DNA of 64,000 nucleotides from Brevinematales bacterium (GCA_026415355.1 JAOAHF010000009.1:26373-90372), one strand, 5' to 3'; positions 44,199 through 53,040 are shown, counted from the first letter of the stretch. Translations and numbers: made by a program. The notes: a model not told the origin generated them from the letters alone.

Positions 44199-45398
44199 AT
44201 GTTTAGTTCAATAGATGATATTATTTCAGATCTAAGGAATGGTAAGCTTGTTATAGTTGTTGATGATGAAAACAGAGAAAATGAAGGAGATTTAGTTGGT
44301 GCAGGGCAGTTTGCTACTCCTGAAATGATAAACTTCATGATGAAGTATGGTAGGGGTTTAATTTGCGTTCCTATGGATCCTAAACTAACTGATAAACTAA
44401 ATCTTTATCTTATGACAGAAGGTAACACAGACAACTTTTCGACGTGGTTTACTGTTTCAGTTGATGCTAAGGATGGAACAACAACTGGTATATCAGCGTA
44501 TGACAGAAGTTTGACAATTAGGAAACTTGCGTCTATTGATGCAAAACCTGAAGATTTTAACAGACCTGGTCATGTGTTCCCCTTAAAAGCAAGAAAGGGA
44601 GGTGTTATAACAAGACAGGGACATACTGAAGCAACAGTTGATCTTCTGAGAATAGCAGGGTTGTATCCTGTTGGTGTTATATGTGAGATTGCTAATGAAG
44701 ATGGTACTATGGCTAGATTACCTCAGCTAGTTGAGTTTGCTAGGAAATTCAATCTCAAAATTATATCAATAAAAGACATTGTAAAATATCGTTGGAAAAA
44801 TGAGAAACTAATAGAAAAAGTTGATAATGCTTTTTTACCTACTAGGTACGGTAGTTTCAGGATAATTGGGTATAGAGAAATAATAAGTGGTAAGGAACAT
44901 ATCGCTTTGGTTAAGGGGGATGTAGATGGTAGAGACGATGTTATAGTTAGAATACACTCTGAATGTTTTACAGGTGACATACTTGGTTCTTTGAGATGTG
45001 ATTGTGGAAATCAGCTTGAGCATGCTTTGAGGAGAATAGAAGATGAGGGGAGAGGAGTTTTAATATACCTCAGGCAGGAAGGTAGAGGTATAGGATTGCT
45101 TAATAAAATAAAGGCATACAAACTACAAGATCAAGGATTAGACACAGTTGAGGCGAATAGGAAACTAGGTTTACCTGATGATGCTAGAGATTATGGTATA
45201 GCATACCAGATATTGAAAGATCTTAACGTTAAAAGTATAAGGATTATGACTAATAATCCTAAAAAGATAGAAAAGATAGAAGAGTATGGTATAGTTGTAA
45301 AAGAAAGAATACCTATAATAGTCGGTATAAACAAGTACAATGAAAAGTACATAAAAGTCAAAGTAGAAAAAATGGGACATCTTATAGATTTGTTTTGA
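44199..45398 (+). CDS. ribBA: Bifunctional DHBP synthase / GTP cyclohydrolase II
   Basis: Supplies both precursors of riboflavin. The N-terminal half (to about residue 200) is 3,4-dihydroxy-2-butanone-4-phosphate synthase: VDDENRENEGDLV, AYDRSLTIRKL, GHVFPLKARKGGV and RQGHTEATVDL. The C-terminal half is GTP cyclohydrolase II, with zinc ligands in SECFTGDILGSLRCDCG, then LRQEGRGIGLLNK and NPKKIEKIEEYG. Both active sites look intact. No other rib genes are nearby. A hairpin terminator overlaps the stop codon. Confidence 0.96.
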   Translation: MFSSIDDIISDLRNGKLVIVVDDENRENEGDLVGAGQFATPEMINFMMKYGRGLICVPMDPKLTDKLNLYLMTEGNTDNFSTWFTVSVDAKDGTTTGISAYDRSLTIRKLASIDAKPEDFNRPGHVFPLKARKGGVITRQGHTEATVDLLRIAGLYPVGVICEIANEDGTMARLPQLVEFARKFNLKIISIKDIVKYRWKNEKLIEKVDNAFLPTRYGSFRIIGYREIISGKEHIALVKGDVDGRDDVIVRIHSECFTGDILGSLRCDCGNQLEHALRRIEDEGRGVLIYLRQEGRGIGLLNKIKAYKLQDQGLDTVEANRKLGLPDDARDYGIAYQILKDLNVKSIRIMTNNPKKIEKIEEYGIVVKERIPIIVGINKYNEKYIKVKVEKMGHLIDLF

Positions 45399-45421
45399 GT
45401 TTTCATTCGGCTCAAAATTTT
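45393..45421 (+). terminator. Terminator at the end of ribBA
   Basis: TTTTGAG (45393-45399, including the TGA stop) pairs with CTCAAAA (45411-45417), followed by TTTT. Confidence 0.6.
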
Positions 45422-45559
45422 GATACTATTTCAGAGAGCTCTAAGTTTTTGGTTTGTGTCTTGAGATTGATCGAATAAGTAATTTATAGATTTGATGTTC
45501 TGATTCGTTAGGTGTGATATTTAAATGTTTGTTTTTGTTTGTTATTCTGTAGTATTATA

Positions 45560-46264
45560 CTATATTACGTTTGATTTGATGTTGAAAGATGTCCTGTGTA
45601 CTTCAGAGAATCCATGTTTTTTAATTGAAAACATATGCTCTCTTGTGAGGTATCCTTTGTTTTTTTCGAAATAATAGTTTGGATATTTTTTGGAAAGGTG
45701 TTTCATATATCTGTCTCTTATAACTTTTGCGATAATAGATGCCATTGATACTGCGTGTATGTACTTGTCTGCTTTTTTGATGCTTATGTAGTAATATGAA
45801 TTTTTATTATCTAGTAGCTTTAGGTCAAAATCATTTATTCTGTTGTATAAGTCAATGTATTTTTCTTTTTTTGGTAAGTTTGATGATAATAGAAATGTTG
45901 AGAAAGATTTGTTTTTTAAGTTCACATAATCAGTTATTATTAATCTAGGTTCGACTTTTAAGTTTGTTATTGCTTCTAGTATTGCTAGTCTCAAAGATAT
46001 TCCAATTCCGTATTTATCAATAGTTTTATTTGAAGCTATACCTATTCCTAGATCTATTATATTTTTTGTGATAATTGATATGAGTTCTTCTCTTTTTTTG
46101 GGTGTTAATAGTTTAGAATCTTTTACTCCATTTATGTAAGTTGATGGTTTTATTGCTACTGCGCATACAAACATTGGACCTGCTATACATCCTCTACCTA
46201 CTTCATCGATTCCTATTATATATTCAAATTCGTTTATTAGGTTAATTAGGTATTGTATTTTCAT
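45560..46264 (-). CDS. rnhB: Ribonuclease HII
   Basis: Removes RNA primers and misincorporated ribonucleotides from DNA. IIGIDEVGRGCIAGPMFVCA gives the first catalytic acidic pair, KDSKLLTPKKREEL the conserved loop, ITDYVNL the next aspartate, and AVSMASIIAKVIRDRYM the final motif. Length 234. The ATG overlaps the coaE stop (ATGA), so it is translationally coupled as last gene of the frr-uppS-coaE-rnhB operon. Confidence 0.95.
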   Translation of the reverse strand: MKIQYLINLINEFEYIIGIDEVGRGCIAGPMFVCAVAIKPSTYINGVKDSKLLTPKKREELISIITKNIIDLGIGIASNKTIDKYGIGISLRLAILEAITNLKVEPRLIITDYVNLKNKSFSTFLLSSNLPKKEKYIDLYNRINDFDLKLLDNKNSYYYISIKKADKYIHAVSMASIIAKVIRDRYMKHLSKKYPNYYFEKNKGYLTREHMFSIKKHGFSEVHRTSFNIKSNVI

Positions 46265-46866
46265 AACTTAACTATCGAGAATATTTTTTCTTCTATTTCT
46301 TTTTGTAGATCTTCGATAGTTCCATTGTTGTTTATTACTATTTTTACTTCGTTTATTACGTCTTCTAGTTTCTTTTGAAATGAAATTCTTCTTTTTACAT
46401 CTTCTTCATCAAAACCTCTCATCTTTGCTCTTAATAGTATGTTGTCTTCACTTGAATTTATGTATACTACCAGATTGCAAAACTGATTTAATCCTATTTC
46501 AAAAAGTAGTGCTGCGTTGATACAATAAAAACCATCTTTTTCAATTTCTAACCTTACAAGTTCTTTAATTGTTCCATGTGTGAGCTTATTCAAAACCTGT
46601 AGCTTCATAGGGTCTGAAAATACTATGCTAGCTAGCTTCTTTCTATCAATTTTACCTTCATCATCTAGAATGTTTTTATCGATCATTTTTAAAATTTCTT
46701 CCTTCCTTATTTCAAGTACTCTGTGTCCTATTTTGTCAACATCAACTACTCTAAAGCCTCTACTTTCTAGAATCTTACATACGGTGTCTTTACCTGATAA
46801 CATTCTACCTGTTATACCTAGTATAAATCTTTTTGGTTTTCTAGGTACTGAAGGTCTTCGTCCCAT
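46261..46866 (-). CDS. coaE: Dephospho-CoA kinase
   Basis: Last step of CoA synthesis. FILGITGRMLSGKDTVCKIL is the P-loop, slightly unusual because the family norm GxxGSGKS is here RMLSGKD. VVDVDKIGHRVL matches the DADxxxH substrate motif. FSDPMKLQVLNKLTHGTI and AALLFEIGLNQFCN are further family motifs. I start at ATG 46866, with GAGGTGA just upstream; a GTG at 46875 overlapping the uppS stop would add three residues. About 201 residues. Confidence 0.92.
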   Translation of the reverse strand: MGRRPSVPRKPKRFILGITGRMLSGKDTVCKILESRGFRVVDVDKIGHRVLEIRKEEILKMIDKNILDDEGKIDRKKLASIVFSDPMKLQVLNKLTHGTIKELVRLEIEKDGFYCINAALLFEIGLNQFCNLVVYINSSEDNILLRAKMRGFDEEDVKRRISFQKKLEDVINEVKIVINNNGTIEDLQKEIEEKIFSIVKL

Positions 46867-46871
46867 ATATC

Positions 46872-47615
46872 TCACCTCGTTAGTACTCTGCCAAATCTTC
46901 TTTCTCTTGACTGGTAATCTCTTATTGCTTCAATCAAGTGATGTGGAGTGAAGTCTGGCCAAAGTACTTCTGTGAAGTAAAATTCTGAATAAGCAGCTCT
47001 CCATAACATAAAGTTGCTTATTCTTTGTTCACCACTGGTTCTTATTATGAGATCAAGGTCGGGTACTTCCGGGTGGTATATATAATTTGATATAGTTTCT
47101 TCGTCTATTGTACTTTCTTGTAGATTACCTTTTTTATAATCTTCTAGTATTAGTTTTACTGCCCTCATTATCTCATGCTTTCCACTGTAATTAAAAGCAG
47201 TGCATAATGTATATGCATATCCGTTTTGGGTTTCTCTCTCAAGTAATTTTATCATATCCAAAAGTTCTTGTGATATACCTTCAGTATCACCTATATGTAT
47301 AAACTTTATTTTCTTAGTTTTAAATTCGTGTATTTTTTCTCTTATTACCTTAAGAGCCATTGACATAAGGAAATCGACTTCTTCTTTATCTCTTTGCCAA
47401 TTCTCCTTCGAAAAAGCGTATATAGTTATAAAAGGTATTTTAAGATATCTGTTAAATTCCAATATCTGTTCTAGTGCTTTTAAACCTTCTTTGTGACCTT
47501 CAATTCTTGGCAAACCCCTCGATCTGGCCCATCTTCCATTACCATCCATTATTATTCCTACATGTTTTGGTAGGTTATTTAAGTCAACTTTTTTAAGAAG
47601 TGATTCTATTTCCAT
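46872..47615 (-). CDS. uppS: Undecaprenyl diphosphate synthase
   Basis: Makes the C55 lipid carrier for peptidoglycan and other envelope polymers. HVGIIMDGNGRWARSRGLPR carries the catalytic aspartate and HxxG region, TIYAFSKENWQRDKEEV the second motif, and DLIIRTSGEQRISNFMLW the diphosphate-binding site. 247 residues is normal. The start ATG at 47615 is the third copy of an 11-bp tandem repeat spanning the frr-uppS junction. The usual next gene, cdsA, is replaced by coaE. Confidence 0.96.
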   Translation of the reverse strand: MEIESLLKKVDLNNLPKHVGIIMDGNGRWARSRGLPRIEGHKEGLKALEQILEFNRYLKIPFITIYAFSKENWQRDKEEVDFLMSMALKVIREKIHEFKTKKIKFIHIGDTEGISQELLDMIKLLERETQNGYAYTLCTAFNYSGKHEIMRAVKLILEDYKKGNLQESTIDEETISNYIYHPEVPDLDLIIRTSGEQRISNFMLWRAAYSEFYFTEVLWPDFTPHHLIEAIRDYQSRERRFGRVLTR

Positions 47616-47640
47616 TATACTTCCATTATACTTCCATTAT
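47608..47640 (-). repeat. Triplicate 11-bp tandem repeat at the frr-uppS junction
   Basis: Read on the minus strand: ATAATGGAAGT, ATAATGGAAGT, ATAATGGAAAT. The first copy encodes the last codons of frr, its stop extends into the second, and the third supplies the uppS start codon. Each junction contains TATAAT. Confidence 0.85.
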
Positions 47641-48225
47641 TTCCTTTTCTTTTGTTTTGGTTAAGCTATCGATTTTTTCGATATACTCATGAGTTATTTT
47701 ATCGATCTCCTGCTCATATCTTTTTTCGGTATCTTCGCTTATATGAGCGGTTTCTTTTGCTTCTCTTACGTTCTTTAGGTATTTGTGTCTTATATTTCTT
47801 ATTGCTACTTTAGCTTCTTCTGCTTTTGTGTGTAGAAATTTAATTATTTCCTTCTTTCTCTCTTCTGTTAAGGGTGGGAAATGAACTTTGATGTTGCTTC
47901 CATCACTGCTTATGCTTAAACCTAGATTTGATGATATAAGAGACTTTTCAATATTTTTTAATACACTTTTGTCCCAAGGTGATATGACTAAGGTTGATGC
48001 ATCGCTTACTGATATTGTTGCTAATTGTTTTATAGGTGTTAGATTATTGTAATAATCTACTTTTATGTCTTCTATTATAATTGTACTTGCTCTACCTGTT
48101 CTTATCTTCTTGATTTCTTCTTTATAAACATTAAGACTGTCCTCGAAGTGTTTTTTTATTTCTTCTTTTACTTGGTTAAAGTTAAATTCTTTTTTAACCT
48201 CTTTGCTATCGTCTTTCCCTTTCAT
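47626..48225 (-). CDS. frr: Ribosome recycling factor
   Basis: Splits post-termination ribosomes with EF-G. KIRTGRASTIIIEDIKVDYY, PIKQLATISVSDASTLVIS, FPPLTEERKKEIIKFLHTKA and IRNIRHKYLK are the family motifs of the two RRF domains. The N terminus carries about 15 extra charged residues (KGKDDSKEVKKEF) relative to the usual 185. ATG at 48225 is preceded by AGGAGG. First gene of the operon frr-uppS-coaE-rnhB. Confidence 0.95.
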   Translation of the reverse strand: MKGKDDSKEVKKEFNFNQVKEEIKKHFEDSLNVYKEEIKKIRTGRASTIIIEDIKVDYYNNLTPIKQLATISVSDASTLVISPWDKSVLKNIEKSLISSNLGLSISSDGSNIKVHFPPLTEERKKEIIKFLHTKAEEAKVAIRNIRHKYLKNVREAKETAHISEDTEKRYEQEIDKITHEYIEKIDSLTKTKEKEIMEV

Positions 48226-48565
48226 AACCCTTCCTCCTAAAATATAATTTTAATTAAACTAGCTCTACTGCTTCAAATTAACAGATTTTTATACATAGAG
48301 TTGAAGTTTATCATAATGTAGGTAATTGTAGGACTTTTAGGTAGAAGTGTTATAGATTTAGCTATCATATGGCTAATGGTGTTATTTTATCTCATTGATC
48401 GGGTAATGTTGTAATATGTAAGCTAAGTGTTAATTTGTTAAGAGTTTTAGTGTTTAGGAATAGGTAGTTTTTAAGTTGATTTTTTGTTTATTTGATAATA
48501 TGTGTTTTATTCGTAAGATACTTAGTTTTATAGTTAAAATTATACTTAAGTATGGAGGGATTTTT
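48226..48565. other. Divergent region between frr and fabD
   Basis: 340 AT-rich bases carrying both promoters. TATACT at 48541-48546 lies before the fabD GGAGGG; TATATT lies just before the frr ribosome-binding site on the other strand. Neither has a convincing -35. No small gene or repeat is seen. Confidence 0.5.
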
Positions 48566-49483
48566 ATGAAAAATGTTGTTTTGGTTTTCCCTGGACAAGG
48601 TTCTCAATCGATTGGAATGGGTAAAGATTTATACGATAAATTTAGTTATGTAAAGGGCCTTTTTGATAAGGCTAGTAGTGTGATAGATGTAGATATGGCG
48701 AAGATGATATTTGAAGGTACTGAAGATGAATTGAGAGATACTTACAATGCTCAGCCTAGTATATTTCTTATTTCTGCATCGATGTTAGAGATTATTAGAA
48801 GAGAAGGTAAAGATATTAATATTTTAGCTGTTGCGGGACATAGTTTAGGTGAATATTCTGCTCTCTATAGTGCTGGAGTTTTTTCTTTTGAAGATGGTTT
48901 GAGGATAGTTAGAAAGAGGGGAGAACTTATGTCAAAAGCAGATCCCGAAGGTAAGGGAGGTATGGCTGCTGTTATTGGTCTTGATCCTGATAAAATCAAG
49001 GAAGTATGTGATAACTTAACAAAAGAAGGTTTTTACGTTGAGCCTGTTAACTATAATTCTTTAGATCAAACTGTTATATCGGGATATAAGGAGTCTATAT
49101 CAAAAGCCGTAGAATTACTCAAATCTGCCGGAGCAAAAAGAGTTGTAGAACTCTCAGTTTCGGGTGCTTTTCATTCGAAACTTATGGAGCAACCCGCAAA
49201 AGAGTTTAGAAAGTTTCTTGAAACGTTTAATATTAGTAGTCCATCTATACCTGTGATAGCAAATTATAATGCCGAACCCTATCCGTCTGATAAAGCTAAA
49301 ATCATTGATATTATGGAAAAACAAATGTACTCACCTGTTTTGTGGACTAGTATAACTCAGAAAATTAAGTCTCTTAATCCAGATGCTATAATCGAAGTAG
49401 GGCCAGGTCAAGTCCTAAAGGGGCTTATAAAGAAAACTCTACCCGAAGTTGATATTTTGTCTTTCTCAGTAGAGTTGCTATAA
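48566..49483 (+). CDS. fabD: Malonyl-CoA:ACP transacylase
   Basis: Loads malonyl groups on acyl carrier protein for fatty-acid synthesis. VVLVFPGQGSQSIGMGKDLY is the N-terminal motif; VAGHSLGEYSALYSAG holds the nucleophilic serine; SGAFHSKLM carries the catalytic histidine. 305 residues is normal. I start at ATG 48566, seven bases after GGAGGG; the open frame continues upstream to 48476 but that part is hydrophobic noise. No other fab gene is adjacent; plsX lies at 57 kb. Confidence 0.95.
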   Translation: MKNVVLVFPGQGSQSIGMGKDLYDKFSYVKGLFDKASSVIDVDMAKMIFEGTEDELRDTYNAQPSIFLISASMLEIIRREGKDINILAVAGHSLGEYSALYSAGVFSFEDGLRIVRKRGELMSKADPEGKGGMAAVIGLDPDKIKEVCDNLTKEGFYVEPVNYNSLDQTVISGYKESISKAVELLKSAGAKRVVELSVSGAFHSKLMEQPAKEFRKFLETFNISSPSIPVIANYNAEPYPSDKAKIIDIMEKQMYSPVLWTSITQKIKSLNPDAIIEVGPGQVLKGLIKKTLPEVDILSFSVELL

Positions 49484-49555
49484 ATTGAATTTTCTATTTT
49501 TAGATAATTGATTGAAAGTAGATAACAGTAAGAAAATACTTTTAACATAGTTTTT

Positions 49556-50923
49556 ATGGAAATTAATCCGGATTTAGTGAAAGAGAATCTCGAATTACTA
49601 CTCAGAGAAACTCTTTCACTATTTATGTATCAAGTACCGAAAATAGAGGTAGGTTTAGTATCTTCAAGTGATAGTAATTGTGGTAGAACTTTGGCTAACT
49701 ACGGGAAGTCTTATTTCCATGAAATACCTAAGTACAAAGATCTGATCTTGAAGGTTGCTGTATATTATGGAAAAACAGAGATCTATTCATTGCCTAAAGA
49801 GATTCCATCGTTTTTTGATTTTTTGATGATACAGATAGTAAGGAAATTTGTTGATAGCATAGGTCATTTTAACAATTTCGTTTTTTCAGATAAAGAAGAG
49901 ATGATTAGAAATATATCAAAAGAATATATCTCTACATTGTTCAGATGGCTTGGATACAAAAGTTTCCCTTTTCAGAAGATATTTTTTTTGTTTAATTCTC
50001 TTTCGAGTGAAACTTATGAGGGAAAAAAAATTAATAGTAATATTGTATTTATTCCGGAGAAAATTGGTTTGGATATAGAATTTTCAAGCAAGACAGAGTT
50101 GGATAGACAAAATTTTAGGATAATAAGGAAGATCTTGCAAATAGGGCATAACCAGAATTTATTAGTTGTAGCGTATGAGGATAAAATTGTGGGTCTTTCC
50201 AAGCCTGAGAATATCAAGAGTACCAAATCTATACTTATTCACATAGTAGACAATTTTTGGGAAGTGTTAATAAGAGATGGGTTTATGAAAAAAGAAAAGT
50301 TACCTAAAGATTTAGTTATGAAGATAAAGGAAACTACATTTTTATCTATGATAAAGTTTAGGAATGGTTTTCCAGAACTTCATAAGTCTTCTTTGAATAG
50401 ACAAAGATTAAGGAGTGCTATAAAGCAGACATTTAAAGATTTAGAAGAGAATAAGATAAAGAAGTTAATTAAGTTAATTTCAGATGTTTCAAAGTTACCA
50501 CACGGTTTGATAATGATAATAACGACTAGAGAGGTTGCTAAATCTGAGGTTAACAGATTGTCAAATAGAATATTTAAAATAGAACCATTCAGTCTTTTTA
50601 ATGAAAAAGATGATGTTAAATCGGATATAATATCTTCTATAACATCTATTGATGGAGCAATAATAATAGACACAGATGGTTTGTGTTATGGTATGGGTAT
50701 AATACTTGATGGTGATGTTTCAATAGCTGAAAAGCCATCTAGGGGATCAAGGTATAACTCTTCAATAAGATATATTGATAGTAGAAATAGGGATGCTATA
50801 GCGGTAGTTTTGTCAGAGGATGGAATGCTTGATATTATTACTGCAGAAGATATTAAGAGTAGTGGAGTTGAGGAAATGATAGAAACACTTATAAGTGAGA
50901 GTGAGAATATTATTGTTTTATAA
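49556..50923 (+). CDS. DisA_N (diadenylate cyclase)-like protein with N-terminal sensor region
   Basis: Probably makes or senses c-di-AMP. The last ~100 residues have the DAC fold: IDGAIIIDTDGLCYG contains the DGA motif, and GSRYNSSIRYIDSRNRDAIA replaces the canonical GTRHR motif, followed by VVLSEDGMLDI. The ~350 residues before it are an unnamed region with mixed alpha/beta character; LPHGLIMIITTREVAKSEV near residue 315 looks like the sensor-type domain found before some DAC domains. An RYN in place of RHR is, to my recollection, usual in that sensor-linked subgroup, but activity is uncertain. No membrane helices. No ribosome-binding site; TTGAAA-N17-AATACT lies upstream. Convergent with galT, one base between stops. 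Confidence 0.7.
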   Translation: MEINPDLVKENLELLLRETLSLFMYQVPKIEVGLVSSSDSNCGRTLANYGKSYFHEIPKYKDLILKVAVYYGKTEIYSLPKEIPSFFDFLMIQIVRKFVDSIGHFNNFVFSDKEEMIRNISKEYISTLFRWLGYKSFPFQKIFFLFNSLSSETYEGKKINSNIVFIPEKIGLDIEFSSKTELDRQNFRIIRKILQIGHNQNLLVVAYEDKIVGLSKPENIKSTKSILIHIVDNFWEVLIRDGFMKKEKLPKDLVMKIKETTFLSMIKFRNGFPELHKSSLNRQRLRSAIKQTFKDLEENKIKKLIKLISDVSKLPHGLIMIITTREVAKSEVNRLSNRIFKIEPFSLFNEKDDVKSDIISSITSIDGAIIIDTDGLCYGMGIILDGDVSIAEKPSRGSRYNSSIRYIDSRNRDAIAVVLSEDGMLDIITAEDIKSSGVEEMIETLISESENIIVL

Positions 50924-50924
50924 C

Positions 50925-51923
50925 TTAAGTAATATTTCTTAAGAACTTAGCATCTTCTTCTGGTATGGATGGGTTTATAAACATACCTGAGCCGAGTTCA
51001 AATCCTGCTGATCTTGTAAGTCTGGGTACTACTGTTATGTACCAATGGAAGAATTTATTTTTCCCATATGATATGGGAGATGTTCTAATTATGTAGTTAT
51101 AGTCTGGATTATTTAACCCTTTGTAAAGTTTGTATAAGAAATCTTTTAATACTCTTGCAAGGTCTTTTATTTCTTCTTCGGTTATATCTCTAAACCTTGA
51201 TTTGTGATGTTTGGGTAGTATCCAAGAATGGAATGGTGATGATGCTGCGTATAATACCATTGCAATAAAACTATTAGATTCAATTACTATTCTTTCTCCT
51301 GATTTTATTTCTTCTTCTATGAGTTTACAGAAAACACATTTCCCATGATCGCTGTAGTATTTAAATGCTTCTTCTACTCTTTGTTTTACGTCTCTAGGTA
51401 TTATAGGTAATGCTAGTATTTGTGAGTGAGGATGTACTAAAGATGCTCCTGCTTTGTAGCCATGGTTTCTGAATATTACTACGTATTCTATATTTTCTTT
51501 TTCAGTTATCGCAGTTTCTCTTTGCTTATAGAATCTTATAATCTTTTCAACTTCCTCGTATGACATTACTGCGGGAGTTGTATTATGAATTGGAGATTCT
51601 ATAATGACTTCATGTATTCCGTACCCGGAAGTTGATCTAAAAATGTCTTTTTCTTGCCATTCGAATTTGATTTTATCGTTGAGAGCAGGAAACTTGTTGT
51701 ATACAGATCTTAGTATCCATTTATCATTATCACTAGAGATTCTATCTATTTCAGCATGAGGAAATTTGTCTTCGTTACCAGGACAAAAAGGACAATTTTC
51801 ATCGTATTCTTTTTCTGATACTAGTTTGGGGCTATTGTCAATAAAATCGTGGGGCCTCTTTGCTCTTTCTTTTGCTATTATTACCCATTCTTTGTAAACT
51901 ATATTCTGTCTAAGTTCTGACAT
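50925..51923 (-). CDS. galT: Galactose-1-phosphate uridylyltransferase
   Basis: Exchanges UMP between UDP-glucose and galactose-1-phosphate (Leloir pathway). CPFCPGNEDKFP and CVFCKLIEEE give paired cysteines for zinc, and SLVHPHSQILALP holds the catalytic HPH. WILPKHHKSRFRDIT is a further HIT-like motif. I start at ATG 51923 (MSELRQNIVYKEW), 4 bases after the flaA stop codon; a longer frame runs inside flaA. 332 residues. Some family members act as ADP-glucose phosphorylases instead, which cannot be excluded. galK and galE are not in the window. Confidence 0.9.
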   Translation of the reverse strand: MSELRQNIVYKEWVIIAKERAKRPHDFIDNSPKLVSEKEYDENCPFCPGNEDKFPHAEIDRISSDNDKWILRSVYNKFPALNDKIKFEWQEKDIFRSTSGYGIHEVIIESPIHNTTPAVMSYEEVEKIIRFYKQRETAITEKENIEYVVIFRNHGYKAGASLVHPHSQILALPIIPRDVKQRVEEAFKYYSDHGKCVFCKLIEEEIKSGERIVIESNSFIAMVLYAASSPFHSWILPKHHKSRFRDITEEEIKDLARVLKDFLYKLYKGLNNPDYNYIIRTSPISYGKNKFFHWYITVVPRLTRSAGFELGSGMFINPSIPEEDAKFLRNIT

Positions 51924-51927
51924 AGAA

Positions 51928-52881
51928 TTATCTTGATTGTTGATTTTGTTGTTTAGTTTCTTCAAGTAACTCATTGTACATCATTTTAATTCTCTTTCTT
52001 TCTCTTAGTAATAACTCGAAGAAGTCTGTCATTCTAGCTTGTTCTATATTTTTTCTCCTTATTGTTTCTTTTGCTAGTATTTGCCATACACTTTCATCGT
52101 CAATATCATCAACTGGTTCTATTAGGAATGGCGTGTATTCAATGTCAATACCTTGAATATATGTTACAAAATCTCCTCCTTGTGCTTGAGGCGTTTTATA
52201 TATAACTATTGATTCAAGTCTGTAGAATGGTATTGATTTAGGGTACAAAGAATCTCTCTTTATTATTTTGAGTCTCTCGTCATCAATGAAATTAGGATTA
52301 AACCATACGAGAGTTTTCCATCCTTGGAATAGTAAGTCTCCTAAGAAGTACTCGTGTATGTTGAAATCTCTATCCATAAGCCTTATTGCTAATTGGTATG
52401 GATAGTTTCTGCCAGCTACTCTTACTGAAATAGATTTTATTTCATTTACGTTTATTGCTACTCCGTTACCTACATTTATAAACTTACCGTTCTCGTCAAA
52501 AACAGGAATACTAAAATTAGGTCTTATTATAGCATATGCTGGCATGTTTCCTTGAGGAAATCTTACTCTAATACCTAAGACACTTCCATATACTTTACTG
52601 TCAACCCTTTTTGGATAACTGTTTACCATATTCACTATTGACATATTCTTTGCAGAGCTATTCAGTTCTACTTTCCAGTTTTCTATAAAATATTCCTGTG
52701 CACTTACATAAACTTTATAAACGCCATTCTCGTTAGTGTCATAAGTTTCTTTAGGTTGAGGCATATTTCTTAGAAACATTTCATCAGATTTTGAGAAGTC
52801 TATAAGTACTTCTTTTATGACTCCATTCAAGTAAGGGACAAATAATACCGAAAAGACTATCACGAAGATTAAATACCTCAT
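51928..52881 (-). CDS. flaA: Flagellar filament outer-layer (sheath) protein FlaA
   Basis: Sheath protein of spirochaete periplasmic flagella, exported by a signal peptide (YLIFVIVFSVLFVPYLNG) rather than the type III apparatus. The mature part shows the FlaA pattern: ENWKVELNSSAKN, GSVLGIRVRFPQGNMPAYAI, SISVRVAGRNYPYQLAIRLM, GDLLFQGWKTLVWFNPNFI and IVIYKTPQAQGGDFVTYIQG. 317 residues fits. This is the best single marker that the genome is a spirochaete. A strong sigma-28-type promoter lies upstream. galT starts 4 bases after its stop codon, so they form a two-gene transcript. Confidence 0.94.
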   Translation of the reverse strand: MRYLIFVIVFSVLFVPYLNGVIKEVLIDFSKSDEMFLRNMPQPKETYDTNENGVYKVYVSAQEYFIENWKVELNSSAKNMSIVNMVNSYPKRVDSKVYGSVLGIRVRFPQGNMPAYAIIRPNFSIPVFDENGKFINVGNGVAINVNEIKSISVRVAGRNYPYQLAIRLMDRDFNIHEYFLGDLLFQGWKTLVWFNPNFIDDERLKIIKRDSLYPKSIPFYRLESIVIYKTPQAQGGDFVTYIQGIDIEYTPFLIEPVDDIDDESVWQILAKETIRRKNIEQARMTDFFELLLRERKRIKMMYNELLEETKQQNQQSR

Positions 52882-52903
52882 TGTTGAACCTCTCTTTTTT
52901 ATT

Positions 52904-52930
52904 TTATCGGTTGTTCTAATAAAGCCATTA
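52904..52930 (-). promoter_or_regulatory. Sigma-28-type promoter of flaA
   Basis: On the minus strand TAAT (52930-52927), exactly 15 bases, ACCGATAA (52911-52904), close to TAAA-N15-GCCGATAA. The flaA ATG is 22 bases downstream, with GAGAGG between. Confidence 0.8.
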
Positions 52931-52993
52931 GCATAAGTACTGTATTTTTGATTATTTATATTTTAGATTCTAATTATATGGGTGCAATTTTAA

Positions 52994-53023
52994 TTGAAAA
53001 ATCTTTGTTATCCTACTTATAAT
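52994..53023 (+). promoter_or_regulatory. Promoter of membrane-protein gene and tRNA-Ala
   Basis: TTGAAA (52994-52999), 18 bases, TATAAT (53018-53023), then AGGAG and the ATG at 53041. Confidence 0.65.
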
Positions 53024-53040
53024 AAGTTCAGGAGATTAAG

